DNA of 64,000 bases, from positions 34,658-98,657 of the forward strand of contig PABH01000038.1 of the NCBI GenBank assembly GCA_002702705.1, in the 5' to 3' direction. The stretch comes from Anaerolineaceae bacterium (GTDB taxonomy: Bacteria > Chloroflexota > Anaerolineae > Anaerolineales > Anaerolineaceae). The position numbers were made by a program, and so were the translations under genes. A model generated the notes under the pieces. That model did no database searches, was not told the origin of the DNA, and saw only the letters and a list, made by a program, of their open reading frames with translations. This document shows positions 42,841-51,497 of the stretch, in pieces (position 1 is the first letter of the stretch; each line of letters begins with the position of its first letter).

Positions 42841-44520
42841 ATGTTAACTTTTTCTCAATTTTTAAAACAGGCTTATCAAACAAATCCAAATCAAACCATA
42901 ATCACCCTTTTGCAGGCCAAACAAGAGGATCTCCCCATTTCCTACCGAGAATTGATCGAAGGCGCGGCGGGTTATGCAGCGACATATCAAAAGGAAGGCA
43001 TTCAACCAGGAGAAGTGGTTGTATTGATTTTACAGCATGGTGAAGATCTGATTTATGCGTTTTGGGGGGCAGTGCTTCATGGTGCTATCCCATCCATCAT
43101 GCCATTTCTGACTGAAAAACTGCTGCCTGAACGATACCGGGCAGATCTGGCTGCACTGATTGAAGTGACTCAACCATCTGCCATCGTAACCTATCCTGAA
43201 TTTGAATCGGAAGTTCGAATGGCTTTAAAAGAAGGGGATTCCGTTCGTACAGTGATTATTTCAGATCAAACCGAAGCTGCTCAAGTTCCGGATTTTGATA
43301 GTTTATCCGGGATGCAGCGTCAACCCAAAGATATTGTTTTATTGCAACATTCTTCCGGTACAACAGGTTTGCAAAAAGGGGTTGCACTTTCCCACCAAGC
43401 TGTTTTTAATCAACTTGAAAACTTAAGTCAGGCTCTTGATTTATGCCAGACAGATGTGGTTGTCAGCTGGCTGCCGCTGTACCACGATATGGGTTTAATT
43501 GCTGGTTTTTTGATGCCGGTGTTAACCGGGCTGCATCTGGTGTTAATGTCCCCATTTGAGTGGGTGCGTGCACCATATCGTCTAATGCAAGCGGTATCGC
43601 AGTATCAGGGAACCTTAAGCTGGTTGCCAAATTTTGCTTACCATTTTTGTGCCCAGAAAATTCGTGACCGTCATCTTGAAGGGGTAGATCTTTCCTCATT
43701 ACGGGCTGTAATCAATTGCTCGGAACCGGTGCGTGATGATGCCCATGTTGCCTTTTATGAGAAGTTTGCACCCTATGGTTTTCGGAAAGATGCCCTTGCG
43801 GTTAGTTATGCGATGGCTGAAAATGTGTTTGCCGTTACCCAGGCTGGGGTTTTGGATGAGTTGATTGTTGAAGAAATCGATCGAGAGGCTTTACAAGTTG
43901 AACGGTTGGCACGCCTAGCTGAGGTAGGAAAACCATCCATCCGTATGGTCAGCTGTGGATTACCGATTCCGAATGTACGAATAAAAGTGGTCAATTCTGA
44001 TGGTGAAACTTTAGCCGACCGGCAAGTAGGTGAAGTAGCTGTTTCCTCTAACTGTAAATTGACTGAGTATTACCACCGTCCGGATGTTACCAGCTCGGCT
44101 TTTTTGGATCAGGAATGGTATTTAACAGGTGATTTTGGTTATCTGGTGGATGGTTATCTTTATATTACAGGACGTAAAAAAGACTTAATCATTGTTGGTG
44201 GAAAAAATGTGTACCCGCAGGATTTAGAAAAATTGGCGATGGAAATTGATGGAGTGCACGCCGGAAGAGTGAGCGCATTTGGTATTTTTGACGAAGAAAA
44301 AGGTACCGAAGATGTGATCATTGTTGCCGAGGTGGATACCACTGATCCTGAAATGCATAATCGCATAATGACAGAAATCAGGAACCACGTGAACCGGGGT
44401 TCAGCAGTTGCGCTGCGTCAGGTTTATCTTGTGGAACCGGGTTGGATGGTAAAAACCTCAAGCGGGAAAACTGCTCGTTTGGCAAACCGTGAAAAATATC
44501 TACAAGAGATTTCTGGTTAA
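42841..44520 (+). CDS. Acyl-AMP ligase (AMP-forming adenylation enzyme)
   Basis: A 559-residue protein with ANL-superfamily motifs: the P-loop LQHSSGTTGLQKGVALSH, WLPLYHDMGLIAGFL (fatty-acyl-AMP ligase style), YLTGDFGYLVDGYLYITGRKKDLIIVGGKN (given as TGDFGYL, TGRKKDLI) and the catalytic lysine in KTSSGKTAR. The LPLYHDMGLI segment and linkage to an acyl carrier protein fit a FAAL-type enzyme that passes an acyl-adenylate to a carrier rather than to CoA. No clear ribosome binding site precedes its ATG; translation is probably coupled to the carrier gene. Confidence 0.88.
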   Translation: MLTFSQFLKQAYQTNPNQTIITLLQAKQEDLPISYRELIEGAAGYAATYQKEGIQPGEVVVLILQHGEDLIYAFWGAVLHGAIPSIMPFLTEKLLPERYRADLAALIEVTQPSAIVTYPEFESEVRMALKEGDSVRTVIISDQTEAAQVPDFDSLSGMQRQPKDIVLLQHSSGTTGLQKGVALSHQAVFNQLENLSQALDLCQTDVVVSWLPLYHDMGLIAGFLMPVLTGLHLVLMSPFEWVRAPYRLMQAVSQYQGTLSWLPNFAYHFCAQKIRDRHLEGVDLSSLRAVINCSEPVRDDAHVAFYEKFAPYGFRKDALAVSYAMAENVFAVTQAGVLDELIVEEIDREALQVERLARLAEVGKPSIRMVSCGLPIPNVRIKVVNSDGETLADRQVGEVAVSSNCKLTEYYHRPDVTSSAFLDQEWYLTGDFGYLVDGYLYITGRKKDLIIVGGKNVYPQDLEKLAMEIDGVHAGRVSAFGIFDEEKGTEDVIIVAEVDTTDPEMHNRIMTEIRNHVNRGSAVALRQVYLVEPGWMVKTSSGKTARLANREKYLQEISG

Positions 44521-44936
44521 TTAATATTCTTGAAGTGTAAGAGCAACGGCTTTCAACCTGTTTTTTATAAGATATTCTCTATTGGAACCTTCTTATGACC
44601 ATAATTTTAAAGGTCCAATCTTAAAAAAAGATCTAAATAAGCCCAGGTAAATTTAACCCCTGTATTTATGAATGAATCGAAAAGACAACCCACATATAGG
44701 GGTTTGTGGCTTGTGGCCGTTTTTCCCCCATATATGGAATACGGTATCAATGATCAAAAAACTCACAAACTGCACCTTAAAAATTTTTCCGTAGATTCAA
44801 AAATCATGTAAAATAATATTAGATTCTTGAAGGGAATTGGAGTTATTTAATAAAAGGGGCGGGTATTATTTATATCCCAAGATATAATAATCGGTTTATT
44901 ACGATTAACGTTATTTCATAAGGCAGGGGAACAGGG
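44521..44936. other. Intergenic region, no gene seen
   Basis: A 416-base AT-rich gap. CCACATATAGGGG near 44690 and CCCCCATATATGG near 44725 could pair imperfectly into a long hairpin, and TTGTGGC is repeated in tandem between them. This may be a terminator or a structured leader of the next small gene. No ORF was found. Confidence 0.4.
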
Positions 44937-45149
44937 ATGAAAAAAGTGGAAGAAAATAAACAACACGATGCTTTTGCGGAAATGTTTATTGAAGAATTGC
45001 AAATTATAAAACGTCAGCCGAATCAAAAAGAGAAGGAATCTCATGAAGATCCTTTGGTTTTATTTGCCTACTGGATTTTGCTGCCTTTGTTTTTTGCGTC
45101 AATTACAGTGTTGGCAATCGTAATTTTTAACATGTTGTTTGGATCGTAA
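44937..45149 (+). CDS. Small single-pass membrane protein
   Basis: A 70-residue protein: a polar, charged N-terminal half (residues 1-38) and one membrane segment (about 44-67) near the C-terminus. AGGGG lies 9 to 13 bases upstream of the ATG. It is unrecognised and converges on the GT-C-like gene 23 bases downstream. Confidence 0.55.
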   Translation: MKKVEENKQHDAFAEMFIEELQIIKRQPNQKEKESHEDPLVLFAYWILLPLFFASITVLAIVIFNMLFGS

Positions 45150-45172
45150 TTTCCACTGTATATATCTAAGAA

Positions 45173-46726
45173 TTATTTACGTAGATAAATCAACATACCA
45201 TCACTACCATAGATATCCGTATCTAGTTTTTGGTAAAGAGTATATTGATTCAAAAATCGCTCGTCTTTCAACAGTCCCAATCGTCCATAAACCTCTAAAA
45301 GTATGACAGCATCCGGTTTTTGTTCAATGATTAAATCGGGGGCAATAGCGTAGTTGGTTACATAAAAATCCGGATTAACCGGATAATAGTCCAAAGTAAC
45401 GGGGGAATTTAAACCCACGGTATCTAAGATTTTACCGGGCGTGTAATATCCCAAAACACCGACATCGCCAGCTGCCAAAACGGTGGTTTCGTCTAGATAC
45501 GGTGTTACCAGGTCTGCAGCTTCACGGTAAAGTAGTTCAAGCTTAAACCATGCCATATTAGGAGCAGGACGGTTAGGACCGTGATCAGGATGTAACGACC
45601 AATCGCTTAATGAACTGGCAAAAGGTAAAATAAACACAAAAAGTGCAACAATCCATGTCCGTAAGGTTTTTTTGGATTGCATTTTATTAGACTGAAAAAT
45701 CTGTTGAATTAATATGGCGATTCCTGTTAAGATACCGAGAAAATAAAAAGGCAATGGAGGGGTCAGGTACCAACGAAAAATAAGGGGATTGGCAGCCGCA
45801 AAAACTAAAAAATACAACCAGGGGTAGATTACCAAAACCCAACTGCGGTTGTTTGTTCTTATTAAGGCTCGCGCACCGACTAAAAACAAGAATGGATATA
45901 ATATGATCCCAATGGAGATTGCTGGAATAGTGCCCAACCAGCTTTGTTGTTGAAAAGGTGTAGCGTAGTGTTGAATTAGTCGCACTAATCCTTCAGTCGC
46001 CTCCAGATGGTACGCACTGACTTTGGCTTGAATGGAATGGGGGATGGGTGATCCAAAATAAAAAGTGGCAAAACCAAACCAAAGCAACGGGATCCCCCCT
46101 AATGCCAAAATGTCCTTTCCGCGCAGTCGAGCTTTTCCACCAATGATCCGTAAAAGATGATCCAGGGCGATGGGAAAAACCAGGATGATTGCATCAGGTC
46201 GGGTTAAAACCGCTAACCCGCCTAAAAGTGCTGCAAAAGTGACTTTTTCTTCAAGGTACCAATAAAAGCAGGCTGTCAGGAGTAAAACAAATAGGCTGGT
46301 TTCCAATCCGCCGATTGCAAAAGTAATACTGTATTGTGCCACACACCAGATGATTGCCGTGGATAAACCTGCTAATTCTTGATTTAATTTTTTTCCAATT
46401 TGCCACAAAAGTATGGCGGTAAATCCATCGGCCAAACTGTTTACCAACCAGGCTAGGACTGGAAATGGTGCATGGGTACCGCCTGTAAAAAATCCCAAAA
46501 ACACCATTAGTAAAGTATAAAGCGGGGTGGTAGTGCCCAATACGGCTTCACCCGGATTGTATACAAAACCATTTCCTGCAAGTATATTGCGGGCATACCG
46601 ATAGGTGATATAAGAATCATCAATCGTTCGTACACCAGGTATAAAACGCATCAGCACCGCAAATAAAAACACCAGGATGGGTATGTAGGGTCTGAATTGT
46701 TCAAGCTGGTTGGGTTTATTTGTCAT
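45173..46726 (-). CDS. GT-C-type polytopic membrane glycosyltransferase-like protein
   Basis: A 517-residue protein with ten or more membrane segments. The first periplasmic loop has RTIDDSYITYRYARNILAGNG, the D-D/D-x-Y region used by GT39/PMT-type enzymes, followed by YNPGEAVLGTTTPLYTLL. The C-terminal soluble part begins about residue 400 (VLAAGDVGVLGYYTPGKILDTVGL). It should transfer a lipid-linked sugar outside the membrane. A GtrA-type gene about 700 bases away on the same strand may supply flipping. The substrate is unknown. Confidence 0.75.
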   Translation of the reverse strand: MTNKPNQLEQFRPYIPILVFLFAVLMRFIPGVRTIDDSYITYRYARNILAGNGFVYNPGEAVLGTTTPLYTLLMVFLGFFTGGTHAPFPVLAWLVNSLADGFTAILLWQIGKKLNQELAGLSTAIIWCVAQYSITFAIGGLETSLFVLLLTACFYWYLEEKVTFAALLGGLAVLTRPDAIILVFPIALDHLLRIIGGKARLRGKDILALGGIPLLWFGFATFYFGSPIPHSIQAKVSAYHLEATEGLVRLIQHYATPFQQQSWLGTIPAISIGIILYPFLFLVGARALIRTNNRSWVLVIYPWLYFLVFAAANPLIFRWYLTPPLPFYFLGILTGIAILIQQIFQSNKMQSKKTLRTWIVALFVFILPFASSLSDWSLHPDHGPNRPAPNMAWFKLELLYREAADLVTPYLDETTVLAAGDVGVLGYYTPGKILDTVGLNSPVTLDYYPVNPDFYVTNYAIAPDLIIEQKPDAVILLEVYGRLGLLKDERFLNQYTLYQKLDTDIYGSDGMLIYLRK

Positions 46727-46874
46727 GCAGCTAATTATAGAACAAAAAAAGATTAAAAAACTATAATTTTGTTGGTTATAGTAAAAAGGGAATTTGTGTA
46801 TTAATAAAATAATAGTTGTTAAAAAACAATGACATTATCTAAGTAAAACTAAAACCCTTCTTTTAAATTTTTCT

Positions 46875-47264
46875 TTAGACAAATTCACCATATTTTTTAT
46901 CTGTATTTAAAATATGGTGGGTTAACCAATTTTTTAAGAACTGCATTATTTCTATGGTTAAGACAAGTTCTCCTTGCTCGTGTCTATTTTGCAAATCAAT
47001 AACCTGTTTGGTAAGTGCTGCATGTTCTTTTTTATGTTCTTTGAGGTTAGGATATCCCATTTCCTGCATCAATTTTTCTTCATTAGTGAAATGAGTTTGG
47101 GTATATCGGATTAGATTTTCCAGTGTTGAGCTGAGTACCAGTTTTCCCTGACCCTGCCGCATGGCGTTATGTAACTCGTTGATCAATCCAATAAGTTGCT
47201 TGTGTTCCTGATCCATGCTTTGGATGTTTACAGAGAGTTTGTCTTCCCAAGTAATTAAATCCAT
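46875..47264 (-). CDS. Bacteriohemerythrin
   Basis: A 129-residue four-helix protein. The iron ligands are complete: H21 (DQEHKQL), H58 and E62 (THFTNEEKLM), H77 and H81 (EHKKEHAAL), and H117 and D122 (HHILNTDKKY). Such proteins bind oxygen at a di-iron centre; in anaerobes or microaerobes they store, carry or sense oxygen. It stands alone. Confidence 0.93.
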   Translation of the reverse strand: MDLITWEDKLSVNIQSMDQEHKQLIGLINELHNAMRQGQGKLVLSSTLENLIRYTQTHFTNEEKLMQEMGYPNLKEHKKEHAALTKQVIDLQNRHEQGELVLTIEIMQFLKNWLTHHILNTDKKYGEFV

Positions 47265-47405
47265 ATCAATGCTCCATCATATTAGAATAAAATCATTGTA
47301 TAACACGTAAGATTACATGGGAATATATTTTGCCGAAATTAATAGTAAAAATGACATTAAATTGAAATGAAGCAATATATCTTATCTTTTAGGATTTTGC
47401 ATAAC

Positions 47406-47870
47406 TTATTTTTTAAATACGATAAATTTACTGGTAGTGAAGTTCCAAATCAAAGTAACTCCGGTTGCCATTAAAAGTGAGATTAACTCTCCTTGGTGGA
47501 AGATATGTAACCCTAACCACATTATTCCACTGTTAATTCCAACGGCAACTAAGTTAATGCTAAAAAACAAGATAAAAGCAGCCCATGAATTATCTTTTGA
47601 ACGAAAAGTAAAGTTTTTATTCCAAAAATAACTATTAATTACACCAGCTGTGTAAGAAATTGCTTTAGCAATTACAGCGAAGGCTGGATCCACCAAGATA
47701 AAACGGGTTAAAAGCCAATAAATACCCAAATCAACACTGGTATTAATGCCCCCGACGATGCCGAATTTAACAATTTGGTGCAGCCACTGCGGCATGATTG
47801 GCCAAAGTTTTTTTAAAATTGGGATTTTATAAATCCAATGATTGGTTTGATATAAGTTGTTAGAATCCAT
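47406..47870 (-). CDS. GtrA-family membrane protein
   Basis: A 154-residue protein from the ATG at 47870; the frame extends to 47957 without a ribosome binding site there. Four membrane segments follow a basic leader: FGIVGGINTSVDLGIYWLL, AISYTAGVINSYFWNKNFTF, and two more. The N-S-Y-x-x-N-K-x-x-T-F motif marks GtrA proteins, which help flip polyprenyl-linked sugars. It may serve the GT-C-like enzyme on the same strand. Confidence 0.85.
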   Translation of the reverse strand: MDSNNLYQTNHWIYKIPILKKLWPIMPQWLHQIVKFGIVGGINTSVDLGIYWLLTRFILVDPAFAVIAKAISYTAGVINSYFWNKNFTFRSKDNSWAAFILFFSINLVAVGINSGIMWLGLHIFHQGELISLLMATGVTLIWNFTTSKFIVFKK

Positions 47871-48035
47871 GATAACTCTGGCGAAATCATACAACATTTT
47901 ATGGAGCGTGTCTATCCTGAAAAGGAAAAGTAACAATCCATTGTTATCTATTTCCATCGTTGCAAAGGTCTGAGAATAAAAAGCACGTTCTCAGCAAATC
48001 GGACTTAAAATTGGGTTTTAAATTGTAAATGAAGC

Positions 48036-48088
48036 TTGACAGGTTGTAAAAACTCCTTTACAATATCTGTAAAGTAAGCTTTACAGAT
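48036..48088 (+). promoter_or_regulatory. Sigma-70 promoter with two operator palindromes
   Basis: TTGACA (48036-48041), 17-base spacer, TACAAT (48059-48064). Two perfect inverted repeats share a TGTAAA core: TTGTAAA/TTTACAA (48044-48050, 48057-48063) inside the spacer and -10, and ATCTGTAAAG/CTTTACAGAT (48065-48074, 48079-48088) right after it. The XRE regulator encoded second in the transcript is the likely binder. Confidence 0.82.
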
Positions 48089-48101
48089 TAAGGAGCAAAA
48101 A

Positions 48102-48662
48102 ATGAATAACAAAGAAGTTAAAGGATCACAATCATTGATCGGTTTGGGCATCGCAGGTGGTGTTGCAGTTGGTATTTTTGTAAAGCGTTTCCTGCATTGG
48201 GAATGGGGGATTGTGGTTGGTTTTTTGGTGGGTTTGTTTGTGAGTATTCTAATTGCAAGCTTAACAGGAAAACTTCAAAAGCCACCTATGAAATTCGCAC
48301 CCGGTAAATTCCGCAACATTCTTGTGATGACCTTTGTTTATATTGCTACAATCTTCGTGGTGATCATTTTTCTGGAGAATGGAATAGCATCACCCTGGAA
48401 TTTGGTTTTGGCAGTTGTTACGCTAATTCCTGGATTTGGACTTGTGATTGTGTTTTTGGACGCAATTTTCTCACTTGATGAGCTGCAATCCAAGATCATG
48501 ACTCAGGGTATTACGTTTGCGTTTTTTTCATCGTTGATGGTCTTTTTCACACTAGGGATAATTGAACTTGCAGGATTGGAACCTATTCCAATGATATTTA
48601 TACCCCTCATCATGGCATTATTTATGGCGGTTGGTAAGTTGATCACAATGCGGAGATACTAA
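48102..48662 (+). CDS. Integral membrane protein paired with XRE regulator
   Basis: A 186-residue protein with about six membrane segments in three hairpins and a short conserved acidic stretch FSLDELQSKIMTQGI between segments 4 and 5. AAGGAG precedes the ATG. Its stop overlaps the next start by one base (TAATG). Such membrane protein/small XRE pairs recur in bacteria, but the function of the membrane partner is unknown. Confidence 0.7.
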   Translation: MNNKEVKGSQSLIGLGIAGGVAVGIFVKRFLHWEWGIVVGFLVGLFVSILIASLTGKLQKPPMKFAPGKFRNILVMTFVYIATIFVVIIFLENGIASPWNLVLAVVTLIPGFGLVIVFLDAIFSLDELQSKIMTQGITFAFFSSLMVFFTLGIIELAGLEPIPMIFIPLIMALFMAVGKLITMRRY

Positions 48663-48886
48663 TGGAAAACCGTTTAAGAGTCTTGCGGGCTGAGAAAAAT
48701 TGGTCACAAGGTGAATTAGCTGACCGGTTAGATGTCTCCCGCCAAACGATTAATGCAATTGAAACCGGAAAGTATGACCCCAGTTTGCCCTTAGCCTTTA
48801 AATTTGCAGTTTTATTCGATCTACCAATTGAGGAAATATTTTTGCCGGATCAAACCGAATTGGAGAAAATCAAGCGACAGGGGTAG
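48662..48886 (+). CDS. XRE-family HTH regulator
   Basis: A 74-residue protein that is almost entirely a helix-turn-helix: RVLRAEKNWSQGELADRLDVSRQTINAIETGKYDPSLPLAFK (quoted as SQGELADRLDVSRQTINAIE), then FDLPIEEIF. It matches the compact YozG-like XRE type. It is co-translated with the membrane protein and probably represses their promoter through the TGTAAA palindromes. A terminator follows at 48976. Confidence 0.9.
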   Translation: MENRLRVLRAEKNWSQGELADRLDVSRQTINAIETGKYDPSLPLAFKFAVLFDLPIEEIFLPDQTELEKIKRQG

Positions 48887-48975
48887 AGAAAAATCAACAG
48901 CTTTTTGGCAGAAAGCCTTTCGGGATGATATAACAGTGTTGACTGTCAGCGAGTTTTAAAGGGATAAAAAATAAC

Positions 48976-49004
48976 AAAGCGGTAAGGTCATCTACCGCTT
49001 TTTG
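48976..49004 (+). terminator. Terminator after XRE gene
   Basis: AAAGCGGTA (48976-48984) pairs with TACCGCTTT (48993-49001), followed by TTTG. Confidence 0.75.
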
Positions 49005-49008
49005 ATGA

Positions 49009-49059
49009 TTGACTTTGTATTATGAATTCGATATACTAAAGTAAGTACAGTAAACTTAC
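49009..49059 (+). promoter_or_regulatory. Promoter and operator of the nag operon
   Basis: TTGACT (49009-49014), 17 bases, TATACT (49032-49037). Immediately downstream GTAAGT (49041-49046) and ACTTAC (49054-49059) form a perfect inverted repeat with a 7-base spacer, where a repressor would block initiation. The half-site contains TAAGT as at the other ROK-linked sites. Confidence 0.75.
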
Positions 49060-49088
49060 AAAGTTATTCTTTATTTTGGATTTACTCC

Positions 49089-50270
49089 ATGCAAAAAGCG
49101 ACACGCCAATTTACCAAACAGCATAATATTCAGTTGGTGTTAAAAACCATTTATCAACAAGATTCTATCTCACGTGCGGATTTGGCTCGGGTCACTGGTT
49201 TAACCCGGACAACGGTTTCCGAAATTGTCCATACATTGATCGAAGAGAATTTGGTTCAAGAGGTGGGGCGAGGGGAATCGTTGGGAGGAAAACCTCCAGT
49301 TTTACTTTCCCTCAATAAAAATGCTCGCCTGATTATGTGCCTTGATCTTTCGCAGCGCCGGTTCACTGGGGCTTTGATGAATTTGCGGGGTGAAATGGTT
49401 TATGATGTTCCTGCGGGTGGTATACCATTTACAGGTCAAGATGCATATCAACGTGTGTTAGAAGTATTGGATGAATTAAAAAGCCATAGCACAGTTCCAA
49501 TTTTGGGGATTGGGATTGGATCTCCTGGGTTAGTGGATGTGGATCAAGGTGTGATTCTAAAGGCACTTCGGTTGCAGTGGAGCAACTTTCCGCTTAAATC
49601 CAAATTGGAACAAGTTTATTCCTTACCGGTTCATATCGTTAATGCTGGCCATATCGCAGCGATTGCTGAATATACATTTGGCGACTGGGCTGACGTTCCG
49701 AATCTGGTTGTTTTAAAATCCGGTGAAGGGGTTGGCTCCGGAATTCTTTTGGATGGAAAACTGCATTTTGGCGATCGTTTTATCGCCGGAGAGATCGGGC
49801 ATATTCAGGTTGCAGACAATCATATTCTTTGCGAATGCGGACAAGAGGGCTGTTTGGAAACTGAAGCTGGTTCAATCGTATTGCTCAGAAGGGCAAGCTC
49901 CTTAGCTGAAAAAGATAATTCATGGCTTCCCGTTGGTGTAACCATACCTCAGATCACAATGGAACATATTCGTTTAGCTTATTTGGCGGGAAATTTACCA
50001 ATAACTGAAATGGTAAATCGTTCGGCGTGTGCTATTGGGATAGCTTTGTCCTATATAACCAACATTTTGGATATCCGTCAGGTAGTGTTGGCTGGTGATA
50101 TGGTTAGATTTGGAGAAGGCTTTAGCGATACGATATCCCAAGAGCTGAATCAACGATTTTTGTTAAATACGAACAGCAAAACCAAAGTCGGTCTTTCCAC
50201 ATTAGGTGAACACCACGTATTATTTGGGGCGACTGCATTGGTTTTATCACGGGAGTTGGGACTGCCATAA
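49089..50270 (+). CDS. ROK-family regulator of N-acetylglucosamine catabolism (NagC-like)
   Basis: A 393-residue protein. Winged HTH at residues 10-70 (SRADLARVTGLTRTTVSEIVHTLIEENLVQE), then the ROK domain: GIGIGSPGLVDVDQG, VLKSGEGVGSGILLDG, GEIGHIQV and the zinc motif CECGQEGCLETEAG. It heads an operon with nagA and a SIS-domain sugar phosphate gene, so the effector is probably N-acetylglucosamine 6-phosphate or glucosamine 6-phosphate. The operator just upstream suggests autorepression. Confidence 0.88.
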   Translation: MQKATRQFTKQHNIQLVLKTIYQQDSISRADLARVTGLTRTTVSEIVHTLIEENLVQEVGRGESLGGKPPVLLSLNKNARLIMCLDLSQRRFTGALMNLRGEMVYDVPAGGIPFTGQDAYQRVLEVLDELKSHSTVPILGIGIGSPGLVDVDQGVILKALRLQWSNFPLKSKLEQVYSLPVHIVNAGHIAAIAEYTFGDWADVPNLVVLKSGEGVGSGILLDGKLHFGDRFIAGEIGHIQVADNHILCECGQEGCLETEAGSIVLLRRASSLAEKDNSWLPVGVTIPQITMEHIRLAYLAGNLPITEMVNRSACAIGIALSYITNILDIRQVVLAGDMVRFGEGFSDTISQELNQRFLLNTNSKTKVGLSTLGEHHVLFGATALVLSRELGLP

Positions 50271-50318
50271 GAGCTATCGCGAAATGGCAGGTGATTCGAA
50301 TAAAAGAAGGATAAGGAT

Positions 50319-51476
50319 ATGATTATTAAAACCAGTAACCTCTATACACCTTATCATCAAGAAGGTGACCGGTGGTTAAAAATTGAGGATGGTTTAATTA
50401 AGGGGATCAGTGAGACGCCATTTGATACCGAGGAATCTGTAATTGATTTAAGTCCATACACGCTTACCCCTGGTTGGATTGAAGTACAGATTAACGGTGC
50501 ATACGGCTTCGACTTCACAGACGATCCTGCAAATATCTGGGAGGTAGCTGAAAAATTGGCTCAGTTAGGATTCACGACCTGCTTACCGACGGTTATAACC
50601 AGTCCCAAAGAAACCATTGAGAAAGCATTAAATACCTGGCAGGGAGGACCACCCGAAGGCTATCTTGGTTGCCAGGTACCGGGTTTGCACCTCGAAGGTC
50701 CTTTCCTTAATCCATTAAAAAAAGGTGCTCATCGGTTGGATCGAATTATTTCCCCCGATTTTGACTTCATTTCTAACTGGAACAAAAAAAACGGGGTGCA
50801 GTTAGTAACGCTGGCTCCCGAACTACCTGGCGCACTAGACATTGTTCAGGAACTTAAGGAAAGAGGGGTTGTGGTCAGTGCCGGTCATTCGATGGCTAGT
50901 GGTTCACAAGCCAAAACCGCTTTTGATGCCGGAATCTCTTTTGGTACTCACCTTTATAATGCCATGCCCCCGCTTGGTCATCGTGATCCTGGTTTAACCG
51001 GTGCATTATTAACCACCGATGCCATTCCGGTAGGCTTAATTGTGGATGGCATTCACAGTGCGCCGGAAATGGTAAACCTTGCTTGGCGCTGTAAAGGCGA
51101 ACGTGGGATTGTCTTGGTAACAGATGCAATGGCTGCTTTGGGTAAACCCGCAGGGACTTATCAACTGGGCGGAAGTGCTGTCACTGTGACGGAATTAGAT
51201 GCCCGTTTGGCAGATGGTACCCTGGCAGGCAGTATCCTGACCCCATTGGAAGCCATTCATCTTCTTATGGTCTATACCGGTTGCAGTTTTGAACAGGCTT
51301 TATATGGCTGGACGATTAACCCGGCCACATTAATGGGATATACTGATCGGGGTTATTTGGCTGTGGATACGGCAGCTGATTTGGTGGTATTAGATCAATT
51401 TGAAAGTATTCAGGCTGTTATCATCCGTGGTCAGTTGGTATACCAGTCAATGGATTTTTCCTTAAAACAAAAATAA
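50319..51476 (+). CDS. nagA: N-acetylglucosamine-6-phosphate deacetylase
   Basis: A 385-residue amidohydrolase. Readable motifs: WIEVQINGAYGFDFTD, LHLEGPFLNPLKKGAH (metal-binding Glu), VSAGHSMAS, FGTHLYNAMPPLGHRDPGLTGA, and LVTDAMAALG (catalytic Asp). It removes acetate from GlcNAc-6-phosphate in the cytoplasm to give glucosamine-6-phosphate. AGAAGGATAAGG precedes the ATG. The SIS gene follows 21 bases later. No PTS or kinase gene is present here. Confidence 0.93.
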   Translation: MIIKTSNLYTPYHQEGDRWLKIEDGLIKGISETPFDTEESVIDLSPYTLTPGWIEVQINGAYGFDFTDDPANIWEVAEKLAQLGFTTCLPTVITSPKETIEKALNTWQGGPPEGYLGCQVPGLHLEGPFLNPLKKGAHRLDRIISPDFDFISNWNKKNGVQLVTLAPELPGALDIVQELKERGVVVSAGHSMASGSQAKTAFDAGISFGTHLYNAMPPLGHRDPGLTGALLTTDAIPVGLIVDGIHSAPEMVNLAWRCKGERGIVLVTDAMAALGKPAGTYQLGGSAVTVTELDARLADGTLAGSILTPLEAIHLLMVYTGCSFEQALYGWTINPATLMGYTDRGYLAVDTAADLVVLDQFESIQAVIIRGQLVYQSMDFSLKQK

Positions 51477-51497
51477 CAATCAGAAAGGTTTTTTTTC

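Noticed and set aside
44690..44737. Possible long hairpin with tandem TTGTGGC
   Set aside because: Pairing is imperfect and no T-run or conserved RNA class could be recognised; kept only as an intergenic note.
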